From Cryphonectria parasitica EP155 (lineage: Eukaryota > Ascomycota > Sordariomycetes > Diaporthales > Cryphonectriaceae): a stretch of DNA of 64,000 nucleotides. This document shows, piece by piece, positions 22,247-32,859 of this stretch (the stretch's first letter is position 1; each line of letters begins with the position of its first letter). Both the position numbers and the translations under genes were made by a program. The DNA lies in contig NW_024468909.1 in the NCBI RefSeq assembly GCF_011745365.1, positions 248,001-312,000 on the forward strand, in the 5' to 3' direction. The notes below the pieces were generated by a model, which was not told where the DNA came from, did no database searches, and was given only the letters and a program-made list of their open reading frames with translations.

Positions 22247-23182
22247 ATGCCCAACAGTGTCCTTCGTAACAGCGGCTTCTCCCGTTACGATTTTGAAACC
22301 TCTCGTCCCAACCAAGTCCGTTCCTTTTCGCGACGAGTGCACTTCGAAGACGACGAATCTCGCCACAACGAAGAGGGGGGTGACTTTTACTACTCTAGCA
22401 CAACCTGGTTTGCGAGAGAGCAAGACAGCCCGAGTCGCCACAACGACAAGTCCGACGATATCACCAACAAAATGTCCACCTCGCCTCCCTCGTTCGAGGT
22501 TCCCGAGCCGTGGCGCAAGACCATGGCCATGATCAGCATCAACGCGGGCTTCACCCCCCACCTCATCCTCCACGAGTACTACAAGTGGCAACCCATCCAG
22601 GCCGCCACGCAAACCTGCTTCACAATGCTCAACTTCGACCACGACGTTATGGCCATTGAGCGCGGCATCAGGTACATCCACATCTGCTACCGCGACAACG
22701 ACCCCAGCAAGATCTACCAGATCGTTCTCACCCTCAGAGAGCGGGACCCCGTGACGAAACACGACGCCCTCAACCTCGTCACCCACACCTCGATCCGACA
22801 CGTCCTAGAGGAGCCTTGTGCCAACTGTCCACTCTGGCTGCTCGCGCGACCGGACGAGCACGACCCGTCGGACGACAGGTTCCACATCCTCCCGTGTTGT
22901 GATACCTGGTTCGACTCGATGGATTTCGAGAAGCCCCTTTCCGATACGGAGAAGCGATTTCCTGGCGTTGTGGACCGACTCATCAACGAGCTCCACAGAC
23001 AGACCAGCCTGCTGGCGGAGAAGGAGGAAGAGCTGGCCATGCTCAAGGGTGCGAATATGGGTGGTGAGAACGGTCTCGCCCGTGTGCGTCAGCCTGGTCA
23101 GTTGGGTGCGGAGTCGCTTCTGCAGTGCTGGTGGCTTGGTGCCGTGCTGTTGGGTTTCTTGATCGTGGTCATCCTCAAGTGA
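22247..23182 (+). CDS. Tail-anchored membrane protein (hypothetical)
   Basis: Intronless, 311 aa from ATG 22247 (MPNSVLRNSGFSRYDF). The N-terminal 80 residues are polar and probably disordered. The middle (about 85-240) is a compact, strand-rich region with several Cys and His (EEPCANCPLWLL, HILPCCDTWFD) that could bind metal. A coiled-coil segment follows (ELHRQTSLLAEKEEELAML), and a single hydrophobic segment at the very C-terminus (WWLGAVLLGFLIVVILK) fits a tail anchor facing the cytosol (ER, mitochondrial outer membrane or similar). No signal peptide, and no family recognised. It sits between the repeat-peptide gene and a convergent reductase gene. Codon use is GC-rich like confident genes nearby, so I consider it real. 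Confidence 0.75.
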   Translation: MPNSVLRNSGFSRYDFETSRPNQVRSFSRRVHFEDDESRHNEEGGDFYYSSTTWFAREQDSPSRHNDKSDDITNKMSTSPPSFEVPEPWRKTMAMISINAGFTPHLILHEYYKWQPIQAATQTCFTMLNFDHDVMAIERGIRYIHICYRDNDPSKIYQIVLTLRERDPVTKHDALNLVTHTSIRHVLEEPCANCPLWLLARPDEHDPSDDRFHILPCCDTWFDSMDFEKPLSDTEKRFPGVVDRLINELHRQTSLLAEKEEELAMLKGANMGGENGLARVRQPGQLGAESLLQCWWLGAVLLGFLIVVILK

Positions 23183-23418
23183 CCACACAAGACATTGCGT
23201 TGCATGGACGAGAGTTATGGCCAGCCAAAAATTTGAGAGTGCCCTTGAATCTTGATCAGACCGAATAGAACATGCCCGCAACAAAATGCATGCAAGGTTT
23301 TTCTATTGTAGAATCACGAGAGAGCTGTCGTTCTAAAAGGACGAGTATCAGAACAAGACAATATTGAAATTAAATACAGGCTCTGTAAAACCAGATGGAC
23401 ATATGAAAAAAAAAAAAA

Positions 23419-24720
23419 TCACACAATGGGATCCTCCTCACCTATGCTTGGCCTCCTTTCCGCCTCAATTCTGTATACAAGCTTCTCACCACTGATAGGT
23501 CTCATGTGCTCTTCGGTTCTGTCGTTATTCCGACGCGAGACTGCCGTGCCCAACAAACTGAACCCATCTTCCACGATCCTATCTAGGCCGCCTGGCATGA
23601 TGCGCACCGGGTTTGGCTGCAGAGAACCCAAATCAGACAACCATTTGTAGAAGGCCATCGCAAATGATCTTTTCGCAGGCGATGTCTTGACCACAAAGCC
23701 CTGATAAGAAATATCCACGCCAAGACCTTCCCACACTGCGCCATAGAGAGGTTCCGTCGTCACGCCCTCTGTTTCCCACGCACCTGCTGCCCTCGACCTG
23801 ACGACCGCCATCTTGCCACCTTGCTTGAGGGTGCTGCTGACATCTCTCACCGTCGAGCCCTCCGAGATGGCATCATACGCAAAGTGCACACCACCACCTG
23901 AAGCTGTTCGCACCTTCTCAGGCCAGTCTTTGTCGCGATAGTCCACCAGCACATCATACGCATATGGTTCCGCCTTGAGCATTTCCCAGTTGCGCGGGCT
24001 GGCAGCCCCAATCAGCCGTACCTTGCGACCACTGACTTCTGCGCTCCTTCGCACCAGCTGGGCGGCATACAGGCCAACGGAGGTCGACGCACCAGCAACG
24101 AAGAAAGAAAACTCATCGTCATCGTTGGCACCAGCAGCGTCGACCCTGCTACCTATCTCGCTCTCGACGCGGCGCAGCACACCCTCGTCGCTCTCATCCT
24201 CCCATTGGAACGGCGCGTCCAAGCCCAGGCGGAAGAACAAACCCTGCGCGGCCGTCAGGCCACATAAGCTCACAGCTGCCGCTTCCTCAAACGTCACACT
24301 GGCGGGGATTCGCCAGACCAGGTCCACTGGACAGACCAGGTACTCGGCAAACGCCCCCGGCCGCTCGTTGACACTGCTCGCTCCCTGCAGAAAGCCAGCA
24401 ACGCGGTCCCCACGATTGATGCTGGTCGTCAAGGCAGTGCTGGACCTGCGCAGGCGACTGGGCCCGCCGCCTCCGTTGGTGGTGGTGTCGTCATTGTTGG
24501 GGGCCGCAGGTGGGCCGCGGGCGACAACGATGCCAGCAAAATCGGAGCCTATGACGCGGCCGGTGCTTCCGAGAGGATGCAAGGTGTACAGTGCGTCGAC
24601 GGGATTGAGGGCGACGGCTTTGACGGCGATGAGCACCTCGTCTGGGCCAGGGACGGGCATGGGATGGGAGGTGGTCACGGTGCCAGTGGCATTTTCTGCG
24701 TCGAGGATGAGGGCTTTCAT
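23419..24720 (-). CDS. Medium-chain (zinc-type) dehydrogenase/enoyl reductase family, toxD/LovC-like
   Basis: Intronless, 433 aa from ATG 24720. The N-terminal GroES-like domain (MKALILDAENATG; PGPDEVLIAVKAVALNPVDA; GSDFAGIVV) and a Rossmann domain (FFVAGASTSVGLYAAQLVRR; IGAASPRNWEMLKA; VDYRDKDWPEKVR) match the quinone-oxidoreductase-like/trans-enoyl reductase branch of MDR enzymes. No structural or catalytic zinc cysteine cluster is visible, as expected for this branch. Members reduce activated double bonds with NADPH; some act in trans with polyketide synthases, but no PKS is in the window. An unusual Asn/Asp/Thr/Gly-rich insertion interrupts the GroES domain (around residues 74-95). The gene converges on the tail-anchored protein gene, with 236 nt between stops. 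Confidence 0.88.
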   Translation of the reverse strand: MKALILDAENATGTVTTSHPMPVPGPDEVLIAVKAVALNPVDALYTLHPLGSTGRVIGSDFAGIVVARGPPAAPNNDDTTTNGGGGPSRLRRSSTALTTSINRGDRVAGFLQGASSVNERPGAFAEYLVCPVDLVWRIPASVTFEEAAAVSLCGLTAAQGLFFRLGLDAPFQWEDESDEGVLRRVESEIGSRVDAAGANDDDEFSFFVAGASTSVGLYAAQLVRRSAEVSGRKVRLIGAASPRNWEMLKAEPYAYDVLVDYRDKDWPEKVRTASGGGVHFAYDAISEGSTVRDVSSTLKQGGKMAVVRSRAAGAWETEGVTTEPLYGAVWEGLGVDISYQGFVVKTSPAKRSFAMAFYKWLSDLGSLQPNPVRIMPGGLDRIVEDGFSLLGTAVSRRNNDRTEEHMRPISGEKLVYRIEAERRPSIGEEDPIV

Positions 24721-25436
24721 TTTGGAATGGAGACGGTTATGTTGCTATTCACGTATTGTCCAAGTAGCTAACTGATATTGATCAAGTATCCTGTGACAGA
24801 TTCCTGAGATATATAGTTTGAAGGTTTAAGAGGCATAAGCAATAGGTGCTGTCATGGTCAATAAACTATTAATCATGAGCACACGTGAAAGATTGACGAA
24901 ACCTCTGTCTGTGAAACTTCACAAGAATTTACTCTGACATGATCTATAATCATGGACGACAAAGCAAAAGAATGAGGAGAATCGACATTGGCTTTATAAG
25001 AATCATCCTTACGTAATGTGGCTGGTTGTTGGGGTCAGTCTTTGGAGGACGGACTAAAGATGATACTGTGGACCTCTAGAGCTTTCCATTAAAGTCTATG
25101 GAATATTAGTAAAGTTAGGTAGTATGATGATTTCATACTCCTCTTTTGGCCAGCAAAAACCCTTTCTCGAATCACGTAGAATTCTCTCCACGAGCAACGA
25201 ACGAATGCATGGGGCAGATGTCATATTGTGTGTAATTATAGAGGTGTTGTTATTATGTTGTGTCGGATCGTGGCAGGAGAGCGCTGTTGGACCCTCTCAC
25301 CAAATCGATCTCATCCTCGCTATCTTGCTTTCCAGTCTCCAGATGAGTTTGCTTCGCCTGCGAATGCTTCTCTGACGGAACCACCTTTGCCTCTCAAAAT
25401 GCCTTGAGGTATTGTCTGGACCAGCAGAGCGCATCA
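24721..25436. other. Intergenic, A/T-richer, no gene recognised
   Basis: 5' region of the reductase and 3' region of the next minus-strand gene. No supported frames. Confidence 0.5.
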
Positions 25437-26114
25437 TCAAAAGGCCTCGATCCGGACAAAATTGGGACATGTCGTAGCCCGAATTGCCGAGTCCCATGCA
25501 ATATCCACCACCTTGTTCTTGAGAGTACTCCTCCGCTTCTGATACTCCTGCATCATTTCCCACCTAAGCTCTTCATCAGCAGGTGAGATCTCGCGGATGA
25601 CGACCTGAGGCCATGCTGCTGTCTTGAGGCCTATCCCATCTCCCTGCGCCTCGATCTCAGGCTCATCGTCGATATCCTCAGGGTACTCGGGCAGCGCAGC
25701 CGGTTCACGAGCCGACAGGAATTTCAGATGAAAGTAACCCCGTGTCTGGTCCAGGGTTGAGAGCTTGGACCTGTACGTGTGCAGCTCCCTGGCGAATTGG
25801 CGGACCTGACCGGCCGTGGGCACCGTCTGGTACTCGGGCCTGGCGACCAGCACCGCGAGGAGGAGGTCTTCCATGTCGCCGTCGCACTCATACGGCTCGT
25901 CGATCAGCTGCTCGCTGGTGCTGCTCTCCGCAGTCGCTCGTGCCCTCTCGCAGTCCTCCACCCATCTGCTGACGCGATCGATCTTGTCTTGGTGGAGGGT
26001 CCTGGTCTCCTCGCGAATGTCGTTCACCTTTTGCCGGTGGCGCTGGGAGAACTTGAGTTTTGGGGCCGCCTGCGGCAGGTCTGCGGTTGACTGGACAAAT
26101 GGGTTGACAGTCAT
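25437..26114 (-). CDS. Hypothetical protein, charged, helix-rich
   Basis: Intronless, 225 aa from ATG 26114 (MTVNPFVQSTADLPQ). Predominantly charged and helical: LKFSQRHRQKVNDIREE, then an acidic stretch, an Arg/Leu-rich middle (QVRQFARELHTYRSKL), and an acidic segment (EYPEDIDDEPEIEAQGDG) before WEMMQEYQKRRSTLKNKV. No signal peptide, membrane segment or catalytic motif. Good codon bias and a clean full-length frame support it as a real gene. No family recognised; a cytosolic or nuclear scaffold-type protein is only a guess. Confidence 0.65.
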   Translation of the reverse strand: MTVNPFVQSTADLPQAAPKLKFSQRHRQKVNDIREETRTLHQDKIDRVSRWVEDCERARATAESSTSEQLIDEPYECDGDMEDLLLAVLVARPEYQTVPTAGQVRQFARELHTYRSKLSTLDQTRGYFHLKFLSAREPAALPEYPEDIDDEPEIEAQGDGIGLKTAAWPQVVIREISPADEELRWEMMQEYQKRRSTLKNKVVDIAWDSAIRATTCPNFVRIEAF

Positions 26115-29100
26115 GGCGTCTCTGGAAGGGTGTGGGGAAGAGGATGAAATTAACTAAGTGTTGATAATGTTTGGTGGGTATCTTGTGGTAGTTTGATTGA
26201 TATGTTGCTTGAAATTTTGAAGTATAATTGTCTTGCGACGATTTGATGAAGTCGTGGGAATATTAGAGAAATAAATACAAGGCGCAAGCAAATGAGGAAC
26301 ATGATCGACAGGATCGGGGCCTTCTTCCTCTTCTTTTCTATTCATCCTAGGATTCATTATCATATTGAGGGAAATTTGGATGAGGCACGACTTTCCTTAC
26401 AACCAGTCGGGCCCACCGTTGAGCAGAACAGCGGTGAATCCATGGGAGCAGGCCCACGTGTCAAGGCAGGGCGGACAACGCACTGCCAGCAAGTACCCAA
26501 CTCAAAACAGTCACCCGAGATGAAGCTCAGCCCGTGATCCATGGGCACCCCCAGTATGTAATAATCTGAAACGGGATCCACTCCCGAAAACGTTGTGCCA
26601 CCAAAACAATCTCCGCCTCGTCCTACAGTGGCCGTGGTGGTAGTGGAAGCAACAGAAGAAGCAGAAAAACCGCAGGAAAATTCTGGAAGGACGATAACTC
26701 GGCCATGAACCAACCAGGGGGGTGGTCCCACCAGTTGGGATGGGAAATTCTCCACAAAAAGCCACGATGGAGTGGACACTGGAGAAACAATTGTGAACGG
26801 ACTTCATACTTCATCCAACCTGCCCGGGTACTTCCGCGGTGTAAGATTTGTCTATCTCTCTACAGGGGAACGAAATCTGCCGTGGGTGCGTGCACACGAG
26901 TGCAACTTGGCCATGCAGCTCTTTGATTAATGCTCTTGACCCCTGCCGGGAAGGAGACGAGATTTCTGCCAAAATCACAAATTGCTTTCCGAGGTTCCCG
27001 TGGCGGTGGTCTTGCGGCTAGGGCGGTCACCGACCAAAAGAATTGCCAACATCACTCCACAGCACACAGAAACAGCTTGGAGCCTTCTTATCAAAGTCGC
27101 TTGTGGAGATGGACACGTTGGCCCTTGACCCGTATGGCATGTACTACAATGGAGATCAAAATAGCATCACAAAGCCACCGATGTTGGCCAAGAAAGAGCA
27201 CGCCACCGGATGCGAACGTCACCCAATGGAAATTTGGGAGGCAAGTAAATGCGAAAACAGAGGCGGTCACGAAGAAGTCGGGGGTGTCTGGAAGGAGAGG
27301 ATTCCTGGCACTGGCTGGCAGCATGTACATAGCCACGGCTCAACGGAAAAGCGCAAACCGAGGTTAAAGTCATTCACTGAAGCCAATGGCGACGTGGACG
27401 AGCTTTGAACAGGGTCAACTGACTTGGCGACTTCCATAGGTTCCTTATCTCTTTGTGTTCCCCTCTCACCGTCGAACGAGACAAGCTGTTACTTACCCAT
27501 CCCGTTGTCGAGTGCCAAAGTCAGCTCATGCTTATCCATGTTGTGTACTTGCACGCAATCAGTGTCCTACGTGGCCATGCCCCCATAGAAGGTCCGTGGC
27601 ACTCTATTATTAGCACACCCCCCTCAGGTCTTGATTGTCTGTATGAGACCGCTCATCACACGCATGTAAGGATGATCTCGTGGGTAGTTGAGGCACAAGT
27701 AAGCTAAGCCTGTGTGATCGTTTCGGAGGATAGTTCGGATATAATGCTGTGACTCAATATTGACAATTTTGCGGCCCTTGAGAGGAACAATGAACCGTTG
27801 CCTTGGATCAAAAAACATCCTTGGTCTGAAATTATTGACTGCGATGCAGGTTGACCCCGGGTAACAGCTTTGAGCCTTTGAATGCGAATGTAATGTGGAG
27901 CTAGAAGAGGCAATTAAGTTGCAAGAAGAGCCTTATATTACAAACTTGTATAATACGTCCCAGTCCAAGGCTGCCTGTTAAGTAGGTGGGATGCAGTATA
28001 AGAACTGGGAAAGACGCTGCTTTTCTCTGGTTTTCAATTAGTTATCGTATTCACAAACAGGGATTCCGCGGGTTATAGCTTGAGCCTTAAAACTGTTGCT
28101 ATAGTGGGCTTCTATTAATCCTATCCTCATCTGTCCGTTAAAAGTCAGACGCGAGGCTGTCGGCTTTGGATCAACCGTATTCATTTCATAATCACAGACT
28201 TCAAGCGTGGCTATATGTGAACCTATCAGCCACATGCATCGAGGACTTAAAGACGTCCATCTCATCACAAAGACGTCGTGATCTAATAGACTATGTTAAT
28301 CAATAGGCTGGTGTATCACACATTTCCTGATCTCAGAGGCGAGTCATAGGGGACCAATCATATAGCCAGCTGTACTATCTTCAAAGTGGTTTTTGCGCCT
28401 TCTCGTCCACATGAGAGTCTCATACAGAGTTCTGTCAGTCTATCGATAGACAAGGGCAATATGCTTGGGGCTTACAAACACATGGTCGAATCACGAACAA
28501 GAATACCGAGTACAAAAGCGCCAAGGTCTGAGTGGCGCTGCATGCTTGATAATCCGCTTTTCCCATCCAGCCTAGTCTGGCCAGCATTCATCCTGGCTGG
28601 CAAGAAGCCTTCACCGCATCCAGTCTGTCAGAACCAGGAAAAGTGAGCCAGAGCCTAGAGCTCGTATCGGCCCTTTCGGTCCTCGACGATATACCATGTG
28701 AATCTAGTTGCAGTGCCCACCCTGTGTAATATTTTTTTTTTTTGCCTCCTACAGACCGTATCAAGTATAGAGATTGTGATAGTGCCGGCGAGCTTACACA
28801 CCAGACACACCACGTGAGGAATACTATGTGCTGTGATGGGATAGCTGCCTCGACATCATACCGTCGGGACGTCCTCTCTTACAGTGCTGCTTACTCACGT
28901 CCTCCAGGACGAGTTAGACTAAGCATATCGCGTGCCTATACAGTCCAGTAAAAGGCGATCGATAGTCGCATAAACATCACAAATGTGCACTATGGCTTTA
29001 TGGATTCTTGATTAGAATACGAGGCTGACTGTGCATGGATATTCCAGACAGTATAGATCGAGGCAATTACCAATGTCTACATGAATGTCTAAGGACAGAG

Positions 29101-29190
29101 AAGTATATAATGACACCAGGTCTTCAGACTTTCCGTATCTCAGATAGCTCGACATGCCTCATGTTCTTCTCTGAATTGTTTAATTCCAAG
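26115..29190. other. 3 kb gene-poor region
   Basis: Several 60-145-codon frames on both strands (for example 26360-26779 minus, 26930-27367 plus, 27091-27336 minus) lack an ATG, motifs or both. None is called. It may hold eroded sequence or untranslated regions. A TATATAA at 29104-29110 near its right end belongs to the next gene. Confidence 0.4.
29104..29110 (+). promoter_or_regulatory. TATA-box-like element of the PL7 gene
   Basis: TATATAA 81 nt before the ATG at 29191. It also argues that the in-frame ATG at 29035, upstream of the box, is not the start. Confidence 0.45.
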
Positions 29191-30267
29191 ATGGGTCTTT
29201 CTTCCTACTTCCTCTACGCTGGCCTATTGGCTGGCCTCGCGTCCCCGCGACATGTCACCGCTTTGAATCCGGCATGCGCACCAGGAGGCAATTTCGACTT
29301 GAGCATCTTCAACCTCCAGCTTCCCATCGCGGACTCATCCGGCGGCGTCACTACGATCCCAGCCTCAGAGCTCGAGGGCTGCGACGGGTTCCAGGATCAG
29401 TACTTTTTCACCAACACAGCCGACGGATCGCTTGGAATGAAAGTGCCCGGAACTCCTGCGGCCACGGGCTGCGTGACGACGTCCGGCAGCTCACACTGCC
29501 GCACAGAGCTGCGCGAGGATAGCCCGTCGAGCTGGTCGCCGTATGATTCCGTCAACAGACTTAGTGCCTCGCTCACGGTCTTCGACGCTGGGGGCTCAAC
29601 GTGCGTTGGACAGATCCATATCGACGACAGCATCTCTTCGAAACCGGTCTGTGAGCTGTATTACTATGACAGCGGAGCGATTGTGATGGGCGTCGAGCAG
29701 ACCACGGCAGGAGGGAATCAGGTCACGACCACTGTCGGGAGCGTTCCAGTCGGCACAGCGTTTTCCTACGAGATCCGATATGAGAACAACGAGTTGTCGG
29801 TGCAGATCAATGACGATGGCTTCCAAGTATTGTCGACCTATGAGCTTGACGGTCCAGACTCATACTTCAAAGTTGGGAATTATTTGCAGGGCGACTCAGC
29901 GTCGGACGTTCACTTCTACTCGATTGACATCACGCATTCAGACAGCGGGTCGTGCACTATAACCCAGCCGAGCAACACAGATGACAACACGGTCACCCTG
30001 AATTTGTACTCTAGTTCCTGCTGTGACAGCGCTTTCGAGACCATCACAATAGGCAACCTGAGCGTCTGCCACCAGGCGAACGAGGCGTTCAGCGCGCTGA
30101 CGCAGGCGGTTGGGCAGGATCTGTTCGGAAGAAGCATTCACATTCTGGTGTATGAGGATGTTGCATGTCAAGATGCCGTTGCTGAGACAATCAATTTGAC
30201 CAACACAAATGAATGTTGGGAGGATAGTGGTGCTTCTTGGAATAGCTTTCAGGTTGCAGTGTCTTAA
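29191..30267 (+). CDS. Secreted polysaccharide lyase family 7 (alginate lyase-type) with extra C-terminal domain
   Basis: Intronless, 358 aa from ATG 29191. The frame extends to an ATG at 29035, but only the internal ATG gives a signal peptide (MGLSSYFLYAGLLAGLASP). Family PL7 signatures: RTELRE (residues 104-109), QIHID (141-145) and YFKVGNYLQ (225-233), which line the catalytic cleft; the Gln and His of QIH and the Tyr of the third block are the expected catalytic set. Substrates in the family are alginate or other uronate polymers, cleaved by beta-elimination; in a land fungus, glucuronan-like polymers are possible. A further about 105 residues with around seven Cys (SGSCTITQ, SSSCCDSAF, SVCHQA, DVACQ, NECWED) follow the lyase domain and resemble a small secreted beta-domain, perhaps for binding. 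Confidence 0.88.
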   Translation: MGLSSYFLYAGLLAGLASPRHVTALNPACAPGGNFDLSIFNLQLPIADSSGGVTTIPASELEGCDGFQDQYFFTNTADGSLGMKVPGTPAATGCVTTSGSSHCRTELREDSPSSWSPYDSVNRLSASLTVFDAGGSTCVGQIHIDDSISSKPVCELYYYDSGAIVMGVEQTTAGGNQVTTTVGSVPVGTAFSYEIRYENNELSVQINDDGFQVLSTYELDGPDSYFKVGNYLQGDSASDVHFYSIDITHSDSGSCTITQPSNTDDNTVTLNLYSSSCCDSAFETITIGNLSVCHQANEAFSALTQAVGQDLFGRSIHILVYEDVACQDAVAETINLTNTNECWEDSGASWNSFQVAVS

Positions 30268-31899
30268 GCGGCCACTCGTTTGCAAGCCATGATGATTGCA
30301 ATCATGCTAAGAAATGAATAACTATTTATACTTACTATCCATATTGAATTATGAAATACTTTGAAAGCCACGCTCTGCTTGTAAAGTGAGCATACATTTA
30401 TTTCTGTGCTGTGGTGCCTGCCTAGAGTGCCAGGTCATTCTGATACCAAGGCAAAAACAGGCAATCCATGGGAGCACAATAGTATTTGGTCGTGATTGAG
30501 CGTAGGATTGCTGATCAAAAATTAGTAATATGTACTGATGGTTGTTTGTGGCTTGATGGCTGGCAGGCTGGCAAGTTCTCAGAACCGTATTCCTCGTTCT
30601 GATGGGCGTCAGTGTTGCCGACTACAAAGAGTGGTTAGAGGATAAAGTACATGCTGCTCTGTACTATTTACCCGACCAAAGATTGTCACAACTCCTCTGG
30701 AAGATGCAGATTTCGTTGCAGATTTTAGACGAATCAACGTGTGCTATGCGAGCTGGGCTTCCAACGTGTACTCCAATGTAAATCTGACATTTCCAAGTAC
30801 GCAGGGATTGAGGATACTGAGAACAAGCCTTGCTCCTCGATCATACGATATTTAGAGAATATGTAGTCGACATTGAAGTAACATAGCCGAGAATCGATCT
30901 CGTAACGAGGCGTAAATGGACAGGTGCTAATAATAAATAGAGCACAGTCCCTATCTCGGGTGATCTACGAGACTACGACACAGCCTAACCATTTTATGAG
31001 ATTGAAAACTGACGTGTCACCACGCTCCAAACCCTATCACTGAGCATATATCAAGCATGAAGATTCCTGCTGTCACCCACAGCATCCCGAGCCTTCCTGC
31101 CACCCTAGGTCGAGTGTGATATAGGCTCATTGGGACTCAGTACCATGCACCCTGTCACATGCCTGTTTCTCAAATGGCCGCTTGCAGCAGCTGCATTGGA
31201 TCAACAACGGTTCCCAGAGAGTCACCAACATATGTGAAGAAAGGTCTGCATGTTAGGATCATAGGGGATTCTTTGCTTCATCGGACGGGATTTCGGCACC
31301 ACCTCTTAGAAGACCACCAAATTTAAAAAAATATCGCCCAGCAGATTCGCCGCGAGTTTTTTCTTTTCAGTCCATGCCTCGGAGAAACCCTTCAACCTTG
31401 GCATGGCCATAATATCCACACCACAGCACGGCGACAGGACTGGGGCGGAGCATGGTAATGGGCTCTTCCAGACGTGTCCAACCTCAGCTGGCTCCAAGAA
31501 GACTATCGGCGGGTCAGACTTCAGCTTGGTGGGCTCCTTGGGCGGGAGTAGTGGATCCACATACAGTGGTATATCATTGGCTTGTTAGGCAGGACTTCAA
31601 ATTTAGCGACCGACTCAAGATAAATTAACCTCACTAGTCCACGTGTATACCCCCAATTGCAGTCCAGACCAGCAGGGTAGGGAAGCAACTAAGGTTTCAC
31701 AGGAGCCGGTTTACCGCGACGAATTCACGATCCGCACCTGAAGGCGTGAGCGGCTACGCTGTACGATGCAGAATACATAGTGGAACATTCCATGGCTGGC
31801 CACAGGAGCCATCTATCCTATATTGCCCTATCCTATATTGCCAGTAACTAATTCCAAAAGTCAAGAAGATAATACCTGATAATTCTCAAGTCCGTTGCC
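30268..31899. other. 1.6 kb intergenic region with one possible coding fragment
   Basis: Mostly no coding signal. On the minus strand 31306-31590 reads as a protein-like fragment (VDPLLPPKEPTKLKSDPPIV) with no start codon; it is not assigned. Confidence 0.4.
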
Positions 31900-32859
31900 T
31901 CAAAGCAGCCCGACCATTGTAGATGCATTTGGGGACAGCGAGTAGTCCACTTGATGAGACTGTACCCAGGGTGCTGCTCCTCCGATGCGAGTAGGGAGCA
32001 GAAACAAACCAAGCAACCAAAGCGGGAACAACTTCCACGACAGAGAGTCTCCCTTTTGCGTCCTGTCTCTGAAGAAATTCCCAACCATTGCAAGCCCAGC
32101 AGCCCAGGCGGCGAGACTTTCGCGAGGCCCTGCCTCCCAGAACCAGCAGGCAATTGCAGTCCAGGTTGCGACACCGACTGCCAAAACCACCCTGGCATTC
32201 ATATCACCAATCAGGAGCGGTATAGTTTTGCGATTGGCAGCTTTATCTCCCACCATGTCCCGGAAGTCCTGAGCGTGGCTCATGGTGGTGATGGCCGAGG
32301 CGAGAATTAAGAGCCAGGTAGCTGCCTTCATATCGCCAGAAAAGATGGAGTGTCCTGTGACCACTTCGAGAGGCCCTGCAAAGAAGCAGGAGAATCCAAA
32401 GGCGTTGAGGACGTTCTTGAGGAAGGGATTGTTTGATCCTCCTAACTCGTTGTACCACAGGCATAACGTCGTTTCCACAAGACATGGGACCAGTCCTCCA
32501 GCGTTCAACGAGACGAGGAAGACGACTGGATACATGCAGTACATCATCCAAGTTGCTTGTTGGGAGGTCAGGCGCCCTGATGGGAGAGGCCGCCAGGGCT
32601 TGTTGATGGCGTCTTCGGCGATGGAAGAAGCATGCCGCTGGTTGTGAAGGTTGAAGAGAAATAGATGGCTCCAGGACCACAGGAGCATCGAAGGTGCAGA
32701 CGCTAATATTTGTTGGAGGGAGAGAGATGGTCCCATGGCGAACGCAGAAGCGACAGAGGCGTTCAGCGCGCCGAAGAGGAAGCCCATATAAATGGCGACT
32801 TTGATGTCATTACGGCTGAAGAGATAGATGGTTTCAAGGTGATATAGTAAGGATTCCAT
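31900..32859 (-). CDS. UbiA-superfamily membrane prenyltransferase / terpene cyclase (Fma-TC-like)
   Basis: Intronless, 319 aa from ATG 32859 (MESLLYHLETIYLFSRNDIK). Strongly hydrophobic with about 7-9 membrane helices. The first motif region is NLHNQRHASSIAEDAINKPW followed by RPLPSGRLT (residues 70-97) and the second is HAQDFRDMVGDKAANRKTIP (195-214); these are the two Asp-rich, Mg-diphosphate-binding sites of UbiA enzymes. The INKPWRPLPSGR signature and the lack of the canonical NDxxD first motif resemble the fungal UbiA-type terpene cyclases typified by the fumagillin bergamotene synthase, rather than ubiquinone or heme prenyltransferases. By analogy it ionises farnesyl or a related diphosphate in the ER membrane. 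A classical prenyl transfer to an aromatic acceptor remains possible. A broken oxidoreductase lies 1.5 kb away. Confidence 0.85.
   Translation of the reverse strand: MESLLYHLETIYLFSRNDIKVAIYMGFLFGALNASVASAFAMGPSLSLQQILASAPSMLLWSWSHLFLFNLHNQRHASSIAEDAINKPWRPLPSGRLTSQQATWMMYCMYPVVFLVSLNAGGLVPCLVETTLCLWYNELGGSNNPFLKNVLNAFGFSCFFAGPLEVVTGHSIFSGDMKAATWLLILASAITTMSHAQDFRDMVGDKAANRKTIPLLIGDMNARVVLAVGVATWTAIACWFWEAGPRESLAAWAAGLAMVGNFFRDRTQKGDSLSWKLFPLWLLGLFLLPTRIGGAAPWVQSHQVDYSLSPNASTMVGLL

Noticed and set aside
26360..26779. 139-codon minus-strand frame with several Cys
   Set aside because: Begins at GTG with no ATG and no convincing splice acceptor upstream; kept out of the gene list.
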